Below the pieces are notes generated by a model. It was not told the DNA's origin, ran no database searches, and saw only the letters and a list, made by a program, of their open reading frames with translations. From assembly GCA_002772195.1 (NCBI GenBank), contig PCSG01000397.1, positions 1 through 35,320 of the forward strand: a DNA stretch of 35,320 nt, written 5' to 3'. Shown here in pieces: positions 5,953 through 13,661 of this stretch (its first letter is position 1; each line of letters opens with the position of its first letter). The DNA comes from Desulfobacterales bacterium CG23_combo_of_CG06-09_8_20_14_all_51_8. Lineage in GTDB: Bacteria > Desulfobacterota > Desulfobacteria > Desulfobacterales > Desulfosalsimonadaceae. The position numbers and the translations under genes are program-made.

Positions 5953-7776
5953 ATGGAAAACACTCTTGCCCTTCAACTGCCATCCATTTCATCCGGTCCC
6001 GGCGTTTATCTAATGAAGGATGACCGGGGCAAAATAATCTATGTGGGCAAGGCGGCCAATTTAAAAAAACGTCTGGCATCCTATTTTATCAAGCAGACCC
6101 ACCCGGATTTAAAAACCGGTGTATTGGTAAAGCAAATCACCTCCTTTGATACCATTGTCACCCCGTCGGAAAACGAAGCGTTAATTCTCGAATCCACCCT
6201 CATTAAAAAGCACAAGCCGCGATACAATATTCTTTTAAAGGACGACAAGCGGTATCCGTCCATCCGCATTGACCTGACCAGCGACTATCCCTGCCTGCAG
6301 GTCGTCCGGAAAACCGGAAATGACCGTGCCCTGTATTTCGGCCCTTATACCTCGCCGGGCTCGGTCCGGGACACCATCAAAATCATCAATAAAACCTTTA
6401 AACTGCGCAAATGCCAGTCCGACCGGGTCAAGCCCCGGTCCCGGCCATGCCTGAATTATCAGATGGGACTTTGTCTTGCGCCCTGCTGTTATCCGGTGGA
6501 CCAACAGGCATATCGGGAAATGGTGGACGAGGTCCGGATGTTTTTAAACGGCCGGACCCATGACCTGATCCGGAAATTCACCGCTGAAATGACGGTGGCG
6601 GCCGAACGGCAAGCGTTTGAACAAGCGGCAAGGCTGCGGGATAAAATTTTCGCCCTTCAAAACACCGTGGAAAAACAGATTGCAGTCACCCCGGATTTCG
6701 TCGACCGGGATGTCATCGCTTTTGTCCGAAATGACATGATGGCCGTTGTGGTGGTGCTCCTGGTGCGGAACGGATTTTTGCAGGCCGTGCGCCAGTTCGT
6801 TTTCAAGGATGCGATTTCATCGGACCATGAGATTGTGGATGCTTTTATAAAGCAGTATTATGCAAAATCCGATTATATCCCCAAAGAAATCATTGTACCG
6901 CTGCATCTTGAGGATACGCCTGTCTATGCCGGGTGGCTTTCGGACATCAAGGGATCGGCGGTTCATATCATTCTACCGAAGCGCGGGGACAAATTGCGTC
7001 TGTTGACCATGGCCGAAGATAATGCCCGAACCCGGCTCACCCGCATGATGGATGAAATGGCTGCAGGAGCAGAACTGCTTGCGGGTTTGGCGCGGAGGCT
7101 GCAATTAAAGGCTCCGCCTCGGCGCATTGAGTGTTTTGACAATTCCGGCATGTCGGGCAGTAATCTGGTGTCCGCAAGGGTGGTGTTCGTCGATGGCCGG
7201 CCGGAGAAAAAAAGTTATCGGAAGTACACGATCAAAACCGTTGACCTTCAGGATGATTACGCGTCCATGAATGAAGTGCTGGAGCGGCGCTTTAAAAAGA
7301 GCAACCAGGATTCTGATCTTCCGGATCTCTTGATGGTGGATGGGGGCAGGGGGCAGTTGAATATCGCAATATCGGTGATCGAACGGCTGGGCCTGAAGGG
7401 CGCCTTTACCATTATCGGCATTGCCAAAAAAGATGTGGACCGGAATGAGCCAACGGATAAAATCTATTTGCCCGGACGGGTCAATCCCGTGAATTTCGGC
7501 AACGACATGGACGCGCTGTTTTTGCTTCAGCGCATCCGGGATGAGGCCCACCGGTTCGCCATTGCATTCCACCGGCAAAAACGCGGAAAAACCGCCCTGC
7601 ACTCGGCTCTCGACGCCATCCCCGGCATCGGCAAACGGCGCAAAGCGGCTTTGATGAAAAAATTCAAGAGGTTTCAGCGGTTGCGGGAGGCGTCGGTGGA
7701 AGAGCTGGCCGGAACCCCCGGCATCAGTTCGGATTTGGCCCGGACACTTTTTACCGCATTGAACAAAGCCCCATGA
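5953..7776 (+). CDS. uvrC: Excinuclease ABC subunit C
   Basis: A dual-incision nuclease of nucleotide excision repair, about 607 aa. The N-terminal GIY-YIG domain (GPGVYLMKDDRGKIIYVGKA, residues 15-34) makes the 3' cut. A Cys cluster (KCQSDRVKPRSRPCLNYQMGLCLAPC) around residues 150-180 fits the iron-sulfur cluster reported for the family. The UVR domain (EMTVAAERQAFEQAARLRDKI) binds UvrB. The RNase H-like domain carries ECFDNS and LLMVDGGRGQLN with the catalytic aspartates for the 5' cut. Tandem helix-hairpin-helix motifs (AIPGIGKRRKAALMKKF, GTPGISSDLA) end the protein. I choose ATG 5953 over an in-frame TTG at 5935, because the extra MKRRRA is atypical and would overlap uvrB. Confidence 0.97.
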   Translation: MENTLALQLPSISSGPGVYLMKDDRGKIIYVGKAANLKKRLASYFIKQTHPDLKTGVLVKQITSFDTIVTPSENEALILESTLIKKHKPRYNILLKDDKRYPSIRIDLTSDYPCLQVVRKTGNDRALYFGPYTSPGSVRDTIKIINKTFKLRKCQSDRVKPRSRPCLNYQMGLCLAPCCYPVDQQAYREMVDEVRMFLNGRTHDLIRKFTAEMTVAAERQAFEQAARLRDKIFALQNTVEKQIAVTPDFVDRDVIAFVRNDMMAVVVVLLVRNGFLQAVRQFVFKDAISSDHEIVDAFIKQYYAKSDYIPKEIIVPLHLEDTPVYAGWLSDIKGSAVHIILPKRGDKLRLLTMAEDNARTRLTRMMDEMAAGAELLAGLARRLQLKAPPRRIECFDNSGMSGSNLVSARVVFVDGRPEKKSYRKYTIKTVDLQDDYASMNEVLERRFKKSNQDSDLPDLLMVDGGRGQLNIAISVIERLGLKGAFTIIGIAKKDVDRNEPTDKIYLPGRVNPVNFGNDMDALFLLQRIRDEAHRFAIAFHRQKRGKTALHSALDAIPGIGKRRKAALMKKFKRFQRLREASVEELAGTPGISSDLARTLFTALNKAP

Positions 7777-7790
7777 CGGCTTCAATAGAA

Positions 7791-7831
7791 ATAAAATTTC
7801 AATTTTTTGAGAAATTTATTGTTTTGTTTTT
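7791..7831 (+). terminator. Possible AT-rich terminator after uvrC
   Basis: AAATTTC (7794-7800) and GAAATTT (7811-7817) form a 7-bp AT-rich hairpin with a 10-base loop. A T-dominated run (TTGTTTTGTTTTT) follows. The stem is weak, so termination may be inefficient. Confidence 0.4.
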
Positions 7832-7906
7832 CTCGCAGAGACGCTGGGTCCGCGGAGGGAGATGCCTTTAATGGTCTTATTCTCTGCGCCCCTGCGCGAC
7901 GATCTT
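7830..7906. repeat. Imperfect palindromic intergenic repeat of the CGCAGAGACGC type
   Basis: CTCGCAGAGACGC near the left end is mirrored by CTCTGCGCCCCTGCGCGA near the right end, an imperfect inverted repeat of about 75 bp between the convergent uvrC and mdh genes. Short purine-rich elements of this kind recur in intergenic regions of many environmental bacterial genomes. Only one copy lies in the window, so repetition cannot be shown here. Confidence 0.4.
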
Positions 7907-7911
7907 TCATG

Positions 7912-8844
7912 CTACGCCAGCTTTTTCAGGTCCGCCACCAGATTTCTCACGGCATCGGCGGATTGCTGAAGGGCCGCGTTTTCATCGTCGGTCAGTTTGA
8001 TCTGGATGATTTCTTCAACGCCGTTTTTCCCCAGTTTGACGGGCACGCCGATAAACAAGCCATTGATGCCGTATTCGCCTTCCAGATAGGCGGCGCAGGG
8101 CAGAATTTTTTTCTTGTCTTTTAAAATCGCTTCCGCCATTTCCACGGCCGCAGCGGACGGGGCGTAGAATGCGCTGCCGGTTTTTAAAAGGCTGACGATC
8201 TCGCCGCCGCCTTTGCGGGTGCGGTCCACCAGCGCTTCAATCTTTTCAGCGGACATGAGTTCGGTGATGGGAATTCCGGCCACCGTGGAATACCGGGGCA
8301 GGGGAACCATGGTGTCGCCGTGGCCGCCCAGTACAAACGCGTGGGTGTTTTCCACGGAAACATTCAGCTCCATGGCGATAAATGCCCGGAACCGGGCGGA
8401 ATCCAAGACCCCGGCCATGCCGATGACCCGGTTCTTGGGAAATCCGCTGGTGTCAAAAGCGACGTGGCACATGGCGTCTAATGGATTGCTGACAATAATC
8501 AGCACCACTTCCGGGGACCGCCGGGCCGCTTCCGCGGTCACGGCTTTCATGATGTTCATGTTGGTTTTGATGAGATCATCCCGGCTCATGCCTGGTTTCC
8601 GGGGGATGCCGGCCGTGATGATAATGATGTCCGAGCCGGCGGACGCATCATAGGAGTTGCTGCCCGTCACAAAGGCGTCATGTTTTTCAATGGGAGCTGC
8701 TTCCACAAGGTCCAGGGCCTTGCCCTGGGGCAGACCTTCAGCGATATCGATCAGAACGACATCGCAGAGTTCTTTTTCCGCCAGCCGCTGAGCCGTGGTG
8801 GCGCCTACGTTCCCGGCCCCGATTACCGTTACTTTTTTATCCAT
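7912..8844 (-). CDS. mdh: Malate dehydrogenase (LDH-like, NAD-dependent)
   Basis: A 310-aa enzyme interconverting malate and oxaloacetate with NAD+/NADH in the cytoplasm; in sulfate reducers it serves the TCA cycle or its reductive variant. The Rossmann motif is GAGNVG (9-14), with Asp33 at the end of strand 2 to bind the NAD ribose. The mobile loop IPRKPGMSR places Arg82 and Arg88 at the substrate, the malate rather than lactate signature. The catalytic pair is Asp148 and His175 (GGHGDTMVPL), with substrate-binding Arg151. The trimmed length and sequence match the Chloroflexus/Bacillus-type [LDH-like] MDH group rather than the E. coli group. A strong RBS (AAGGAGAGG) precedes the ATG and a promoter is visible at 8919-8946. 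It is monocistronic and convergent with uvrC. Confidence 0.97.
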   Translation of the reverse strand: MDKKVTVIGAGNVGATTAQRLAEKELCDVVLIDIAEGLPQGKALDLVEAAPIEKHDAFVTGSNSYDASAGSDIIIITAGIPRKPGMSRDDLIKTNMNIMKAVTAEAARRSPEVVLIIVSNPLDAMCHVAFDTSGFPKNRVIGMAGVLDSARFRAFIAMELNVSVENTHAFVLGGHGDTMVPLPRYSTVAGIPITELMSAEKIEALVDRTRKGGGEIVSLLKTGSAFYAPSAAAVEMAEAILKDKKKILPCAAYLEGEYGINGLFIGVPVKLGKNGVEEIIQIKLTDDENAALQQSADAVRNLVADLKKLA

Positions 8845-9355
8845 CTGCCTCTCCTTTGCACAATTTTTTATGATAAACTGAAATGATTTGTCCGCTGGGA
8901 AGAATGTATTGTAAGTATGTATTACTTATATGTTGATTCATGTCAATATATAAAATAATTTAAATTTAACTGCTTGTTATTTTAACTATAAAATATTTCA
9001 ATCAAATTGTAAGTTTTGCTTACTTTTTTAAAATTGTGCGGAAACCTGGACCATTGCTTCAGATTGCGAGCGAACTGGTGTCCGGATGCCGTCCTCCCAA
9101 GAATATTGGTACCGCGTGATAATTTCTTTGAAAACCGCTTAAAATTCAGGCAGATTTTAACACCTTTCTTGACAACAGGGATGATTGTCGGTATCAAAAT
9201 AATGCCTGCTTTGACAACCGCATTTGTTTGGCGGGTCGTTTTTCTCTCATTTTTTTTCAACCAGGATATGACCTTTTTTCGTTAAATTATGCTAATATAT
9301 GGAAAATTTCATTGATGAAATCAACCCCTGCGAACAGATCGGATAACCCCTTCCG
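8845..9355. other. Intergenic region between mdh and the histidine kinase
   Basis: A stretch of 511 bases upstream of two divergent genes. The mdh leader and promoter occupy the left part, followed by very AT-rich sequence to about 9035. From 9035 to 9285 open frames exist on both strands (89 and 92 codons), but neither encodes a recognisable protein or has a convincing ribosome binding site. It may hold an eroded gene remnant. No RNA gene was recognised. Confidence 0.4.
8919..8946 (-). promoter_or_regulatory. Sigma-70-type promoter of mdh
   Basis: On the minus strand TTGACA (8941-8946), a 16-base spacer and TAATAC (8919-8924) form a near-consensus promoter about 75 bases upstream of the mdh start codon. 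Confidence 0.65.
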
Positions 9356-10234
9356 ATGGATTTTGAATTCATGCCTGATCAGATCAATAAACAGAAAGAT
9401 GCTTTGACGGATGCCTGCTGTCAAGGGGCACTGGAAAAAGAAATCCATAAAACAATCGAATCCGGCCCTCTGACGGGAAGACCAGCCCGATCCGGCAAAA
9501 TGGAAGCTCTGGAAGTGGTCGCCAGTGGCGTTGCCCATGATTTGAACAATATCCTTTCAGGAATTGTCACCTATCCTGAGCTGCTGCTCATGAGAAAAGA
9601 TCTTGATGAGAAAACCCGCAAGGCCCTGAAGGTTATTCGGGACTCAGGCGAGCGGGCCGCCGCGTTGATCGGAGATCTGACCACCATCGCCAGAAACAAT
9701 GCTTCCAATCGGGAAGAGATCAGCATCAACAGTATGGTTCAGGAATATTTACAGTCTCCGGACTACCGCAAGCTGCAACTGTCCCAGGACGGTATCGCTC
9801 TCAAATTAAATCTTGATTCCCGTTTGTTTACTATTGATGCCTCCCGCCTTCATATTCGACGAAGCGTCATGCATCTGGTGGCAAACGCCGCGGAAGCCAT
9901 CGGATCAAACGGACAGATCCTTATTTCAACTGCTAATTGTTTGCTGGGCGTGCCTTTAAGGCCCTATTCGGAAGTAAAAAAAGGTGAATACGCGCTTTTA
10001 ACCGTTGCTCATACCGGCGGTATTTCAGAGCAGCATATCGACCGGATTTTTGAACCCTTCTATACCCGAAAAGTGATGGGTAGAAAAGGCACGGGTCTGG
10101 AATTAACGGTTGTATGGTATACGGCTGCCGACCATAACGGCTATGCCGTTGTGACAGGCGATACGACATCCACCCGGTTTGACCTTTATTTTCCCAGGAC
10201 CCGCCATCTGGCCCGGGAACAGGGGTGCGAATAA
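9356..10234 (+). CDS. Soluble histidine kinase-like protein, degenerate ATP site
   Basis: A 292-aa protein with a short N-terminal leader and no sensor domain or membrane segment. The phospho-acceptor H box is GVAHDLNNILSGIVTYPEL (His about residue 61), of the hybrid-kinase type. The N box is HLVANAAEAI, followed by a G1-like region VAHTGGISEQHIDRIFEPFYTRK and the G2-like GRKGTGLELTVVW. The G1 box is unusual: the invariant Asp of DxGxG is absent (AHTGG) and one residue appears lost, although the F box is intact. This could impair ATP binding, so the protein may be a scaffold, a phosphatase-biased kinase or a decaying paralogue. No response regulator is adjacent. The ATG at 9356 has a weak RBS; ATG 9371 is an alternative start. 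Confidence 0.85.
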   Translation: MDFEFMPDQINKQKDALTDACCQGALEKEIHKTIESGPLTGRPARSGKMEALEVVASGVAHDLNNILSGIVTYPELLLMRKDLDEKTRKALKVIRDSGERAAALIGDLTTIARNNASNREEISINSMVQEYLQSPDYRKLQLSQDGIALKLNLDSRLFTIDASRLHIRRSVMHLVANAAEAIGSNGQILISTANCLLGVPLRPYSEVKKGEYALLTVAHTGGISEQHIDRIFEPFYTRKVMGRKGTGLELTVVWYTAADHNGYAVVTGDTTSTRFDLYFPRTRHLAREQGCE

Positions 10235-10329
10235 ATTCAGCTTGGTTCTTCAGTTTTTTGTATAAACAACGCTTCAAATATGCTATATTTTATTCGTTAT
10301 GGCATTTTTTTAATCGGGACAGGCATCAG

Positions 10330-10524
10330 ATGGATTTAGGCGTAAAAATAAAAAAATATTACCAGGAAGCGGAACTATACAACGAGCAAGGACTGCTGAC
10401 CGAAGCGCTGGAAAAATACAAGGCGGTGGAAGCCCTGATCAAATCCACCAGCAATATCCGCAACCGTCAAGGATTACTGAAACAGGTCGCCGCAAGAATT
10501 GATGAAGCCGCCAAAAAACTTTAG
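10330..10524 (+). CDS. N-terminal fragment of TPR protein, ending at in-frame amber codon
   Basis: A 64-codon frame beginning MDLGVKIKKYYQEAELYNEQGLLTEALEKY, a TPR-like helix pair, and ending AARIDEAAKKL at TAG (10522-10524). The next frame starts 12 bases later in the same phase, and the text reads smoothly across the stop (AAKKL, stop, KLDGVKPTLT). I infer one ancestral gene of about 305 codons interrupted by a nonsense change such as GAG to TAG. ATG 10330 is chosen because GGGACAGG lies just upstream; the longer frame from 10225 would add an implausible hydrophobic leader overlapping the kinase gene. Confidence 0.6.
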   Translation: MDLGVKIKKYYQEAELYNEQGLLTEALEKYKAVEALIKSTSNIRNRQGLLKQVAARIDEAAKKL

Positions 10525-10536
10525 AAACTGGATGGT

Positions 10537-11247
10537 GTGAAGCCCACGCTGACAGTCAATGAAGAAGCCCAGTCGCTGATGAAGGAAATGTATAGTTTTG
10601 ATGATCCAGAGGCAAAAGGCTCTTCAGCTCTGGGAGGCGCCATTGCTTTGGCGAAATTCGGGCAATATGATAAAGCCATTGAAGAGCTGAACCGATTGCT
10701 CGAATATGACACACTGCGGCTGGAAGCGGCAAAAAACATCCTCTGGTGCTGGATGCAGCAGAATTATGCAGACTATGCCGTTTCTCTTTACCAGAAATGG
10801 CGGAAGAGCAACCTGTTTCCGCCAAAAGAAACGGATGAAATCCATCGATATTTTGTTAAATTGATGGATGAGGCCGGCGTTGACCATGAATTTGATGGAC
10901 TTGAATCTCAGCGGACTATTGAACCGGATTCTGAAATTAATGATGATGATATTCTGGATATCAGTTCCGTCAAGTTTGTTTTGCCGCACGGAGCCAAGGA
11001 AGGGGAAAAAATTGAACTGGAAATCAGTTTTCAGTCCGGCAAATATATTCGCATGATCATTCCCAAAAAGGAAAAGGATTTGATTGACGGCATCCATCCG
11101 GGTGACCTGCTTAAGGATATTGCTTTTTATTCTCCGGTGGCCATTTTTTCCGGTGAGGGATATGTCTCATCCAAAAATGAAATCCATGCGGGTCCCAAAA
11201 GAGGGGATTTCAGCCTGGAAATTAAAATCATTAAAATTGTCTCTTAA
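10537..11247 (+). CDS. TPR and C-terminal PilZ-like domain protein (larger part of split gene)
   Basis: 236 codons from a GTG at 10537, in phase with the preceding fragment. Residues about 20-110 contain TPR-like helices (ALGGAIALAKFGQYDKAIEELNRLLEYD and a second repeat around AAKNILWCWMQQNYADYAVSLYQKW). After an acidic linker (EINDDDILD) comes a beta-rich module of about 105 residues (VKFVLPHGAKEGEKIELEI through the C-terminus) that could be a divergent PilZ or flagellar-brake-like fold, though no RxxxR or DxSxxG motif is present. It is upstream of the MglA-like GTPase gene in the same direction, so a role in that GTPase/DUF4388 module is plausible. If the amber codon is real, the protein may be made by reinitiation or readthrough, or the gene may be a pseudogene. 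Confidence 0.7.
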   Translation: MKPTLTVNEEAQSLMKEMYSFDDPEAKGSSALGGAIALAKFGQYDKAIEELNRLLEYDTLRLEAAKNILWCWMQQNYADYAVSLYQKWRKSNLFPPKETDEIHRYFVKLMDEAGVDHEFDGLESQRTIEPDSEINDDDILDISSVKFVLPHGAKEGEKIELEISFQSGKYIRMIIPKKEKDLIDGIHPGDLLKDIAFYSPVAIFSGEGYVSSKNEIHAGPKRGDFSLEIKIIKIVS

Positions 11248-11320
11248 GAAAATCAATGAATCAATTTTCAGGCATGGGGAGACAAGGTAAACAGCTAACG
11301 GATTTTTTTGGGAGTTCAAG

Positions 11321-11935
11321 ATGGCGGTCATTAATCTGAAAAATCGACAGATAGAGTGCAAGCTGGTTTATTACGGACCGGGCCGAAGCGGCAAGACAAC
11401 CAATCTGGAATATATCCATAAGGCGTTTAGCAAACGGGTGACCGGTAAAATGATTTCCATTGATACAGAAGGGGACCGGACTCTGTTTTTTGATTTTTTA
11501 CCCCTGGGTCTGGGAAAAATTAAAGGGTGTGATATTAAAGTCCAGCTCTACACCGTTCCGGGTCAGGTGAAATACAAGGCCACCCGCCAGTTGGTTTTAA
11601 AAGGGGTTGACGGCATTGTGTTTGTTGCGGATTCCCTGGCGGTGAGGCGTGAGAAAAACATGCTTTCCCTCAAAGATCTTCATGAAAACCTGCTGAAAAT
11701 GGGGTTGAGTATTCGAAAAATTCCCCTGGTGCTTCAGTATAACAAGCGGGACCTCGAAAAAAAAGGATTGCCCGTGATGCCGGTTGAAAAAATGGAACTG
11801 GAGTTGAACCGGCAGTTGAAGGTTCCGTCATTTCCCGCCAGCGCTTTGTCCGGGGAAGGTGTCGGGAACACATTGACCCAGGCCCTCAAGCTGACCTTGC
11901 AGTCTCTTCAGAATGAATTTAAATGGGCGCAATAG
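11321..11935 (+). CDS. MglA-like small Ras-family GTPase
   Basis: A 204-aa GTPase of the bacterial MglA group, which in Myxococcus sets cell polarity and motility. The P-loop is GPGRSGKTTN (residues 19-28). Switch II reads TVPGQVKYKATRQ, with PGQ in place of the DxxG of other small GTPases, characteristic of MglA. The base-recognition motif is NKRD (LQYNKRDL), followed by an SAK-like SALSGEGV. GGGAGTTCAAG precedes the ATG as ribosome binding site. The gene is followed after seven bases by the DUF4388 protein, a frequent neighbour of such GTPases in Deltaproteobacteria. No separate MglB (roadblock) gene is adjacent. Confidence 0.93.
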   Translation: MAVINLKNRQIECKLVYYGPGRSGKTTNLEYIHKAFSKRVTGKMISIDTEGDRTLFFDFLPLGLGKIKGCDIKVQLYTVPGQVKYKATRQLVLKGVDGIVFVADSLAVRREKNMLSLKDLHENLLKMGLSIRKIPLVLQYNKRDLEKKGLPVMPVEKMELELNRQLKVPSFPASALSGEGVGNTLTQALKLTLQSLQNEFKWAQ

Positions 11936-11942
11936 CGGACAG

Positions 11943-13115
11943 ATGAACTCAAATGTCGTATTAAAAGGAAGTCTGGCTTTTTTAAATCTGGGGGAGCTGC
12001 TTCAGCTCTTAGGCATGTCCGGAAGCAGCGGTATCCTGAAACTCACCAGTAATCATACGGAACATTCCGGGTTTATTTATATGATGGATGGCAACCCCGT
12101 GGATGCGGAATTCCAGGGCACCAAAGGTCAGGATGTGCTAAACACCTTTTTCGGCTGGGTGGATGCTGAATTTGAATTCAGTGAGGAAAAAATACTGCAC
12201 CGCCGAACCATTCAGAAGAGCCGGATGGAAATCATCCTGGACGGACTGCGGATGGTGGATGATGGATTAACCCATAAAATCGGACAAGCATCCTCCAAAA
12301 AATCCAGCGTGGACATAAAAGATGCGTCCGGAATCCCCATCATCAAAGGCCCCCTTGTGGATTATCTGTATATTGTGGATGAGGATGATTTTTCCGACGG
12401 CCAGGAAATCGTGGTACAGTCTAAATTCGGCAACTGGCTCTGGGTGATTCTGGAAGGCACGGTAGCGGTGGTGAGACAGATGCCCGGGGGGCCGGTGACC
12501 ATCAATAAATTATCTGAAGGCGCATTTATCGGCGGCATTGGTTCCTTAAAAGAAAAAACAAACATCCGAAACGCCACCGTCTGCGCGGTGGGGAAAGTCC
12601 AGCTGGGGGTTATCGACTTTCATCGGATTATGGAAGAATTTTCCAAAATATCTCAAGATTTAAAGCAGGTCCTGTTCTCTTTGGATAAACGGTTAGCACA
12701 GGTGACAACCGTCTGCGCAAACGTGCATTTTAAAAAAATTAAACTCCATAAGACCATGGAAGACATGCAGGCTTTTTCTTTTTCCGAACACCCGGAAGAT
12801 AAAATTCTGAAAATCGTATCCGGCAGAGCGGTTATCGCAAAACAAATCAATGATCATTTCATTGAATTATGCGAGTTGGCCCCTGAAGATGTCATCGGGA
12901 ATATCCCTTTTTTAGGCACTTCCCACGAACCCCATTCCGCCATGGTGTTTGTTTCAGATCCATTCCAGGTGAGTTCCATCGATCTGATCGATTTGAAAGA
13001 AGAGTATGATGAATTGTCCCAAACATTTAAAAACATGATTGTTCATACATCCACCTCTTTGTCCGTAACAACCGGCAGGCTGATGGATATGATCAAAAAA
13101 CCAGTAACCCAATAA
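11943..13115 (+). CDS. DUF4388 domain protein with cyclic-nucleotide-binding-like fold
   Basis: A protein of about 390 aa. The N-terminal DUF4388 domain (residues 1-85; LKGSLAFLNLGELLQLLGMSGSSGILKLT, then GFIYMMDGNPVDAEF) is a PATAN-like regulatory module found with MglA-type GTPases and two-component systems. Residues about 145-240 form a cNMP-binding-type beta-barrel (FSDGQEIVVQSKFGNWLWVILEGTVAV, then GAFIGGIGSL in the phosphate-binding-cassette position). It lacks the usual Arg of cAMP binders, so ligand binding is uncertain. The C-terminal 150 residues include a second partial barrel and a helix. ATG 11943 is chosen; an in-frame ATG at 11913 would overlap the GTPase gene. It likely acts with the upstream GTPase. 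Confidence 0.85.
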   Translation: MNSNVVLKGSLAFLNLGELLQLLGMSGSSGILKLTSNHTEHSGFIYMMDGNPVDAEFQGTKGQDVLNTFFGWVDAEFEFSEEKILHRRTIQKSRMEIILDGLRMVDDGLTHKIGQASSKKSSVDIKDASGIPIIKGPLVDYLYIVDEDDFSDGQEIVVQSKFGNWLWVILEGTVAVVRQMPGGPVTINKLSEGAFIGGIGSLKEKTNIRNATVCAVGKVQLGVIDFHRIMEEFSKISQDLKQVLFSLDKRLAQVTTVCANVHFKKIKLHKTMEDMQAFSFSEHPEDKILKIVSGRAVIAKQINDHFIELCELAPEDVIGNIPFLGTSHEPHSAMVFVSDPFQVSSIDLIDLKEEYDELSQTFKNMIVHTSTSLSVTTGRLMDMIKKPVTQ

Positions 13116-13240
13116 GGGCTTGAAGGAAGTTTTCTTTTTCTTTTTTTAAAAAAATGATATTTAATTCTACTTTATAAAGTTCTCGTATTCAATTTTCATT
13201 GAAACAGATAACCTATTTCTTGGTCATAAGGAGCGACGCA

Positions 13241-13591
13241 ATGGGAATCAATAAGCGCAAACACGAGAGATTCGATGCATTAAATCTTTTATCTTACATC
13301 ACCATTGATTCAGACGGGAAGGAATGGGATCAGGGTATGGGCCGGACATTAAATATCAGTGAAAGCGGCCTTCAACTAGAAACCCATGCCCCCGTGGACA
13401 CCAAAAACACGCTGCTGATTTCTATCGGTATTGAGGATGATCTCGTTGAAATCAGAGGCAAAGCAGTCTATACCAATCGTGGTGACAATGATAAATTTGA
13501 ATCCGGCATCGAATTTATTGAAGTCAAGCCGGAGGCTTTATCCGTGTTGAGAAAATTCATCCGTGCATTTCAGAAACAATATGCAAAATAG
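13241..13591 (+). CDS. Small PilZ domain protein
   Basis: A 116-aa single-domain PilZ protein, expected to bind cyclic di-GMP. The N-terminal arginine motif is KRKHERFDAL and the second motif is NISESGLQL, which together form the ligand-binding surface. The middle and end (IRGKAVYTNRGDNDKFESGIEFIEV, VLRKFIRAFQK) follow the PilZ beta-barrel and terminal helix. ATG 13241 is supported by AAGGAGCGACGCA directly upstream; an in-frame start at 13199 is less likely. It sits alone between the DUF4388 gene (125-base gap) and purC, so it probably has its own promoter. Its effector partner is not evident. Confidence 0.92.
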   Translation: MGINKRKHERFDALNLLSYITIDSDGKEWDQGMGRTLNISESGLQLETHAPVDTKNTLLISIGIEDDLVEIRGKAVYTNRGDNDKFESGIEFIEVKPEALSVLRKFIRAFQKQYAK

Positions 13592-13661
13592 GATCTATTG
13601 AACAGTCACCACGCTGCTGGATTTTGCTTCAATCCGGACCCGATGTGATTTAGGATTTTTT

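Noticed and set aside
7105..7785. Open frame of 226 codons antisense to the end of uvrC
   Set aside because: A shadow of the UvrC nuclease and helix-hairpin-helix domains, which are intact on the other strand.
8982..9285. Two opposing small frames in the mdh-kinase gap
   Set aside because: Neither has a good ribosome binding site nor a recognisable product, and they overlap each other almost completely.
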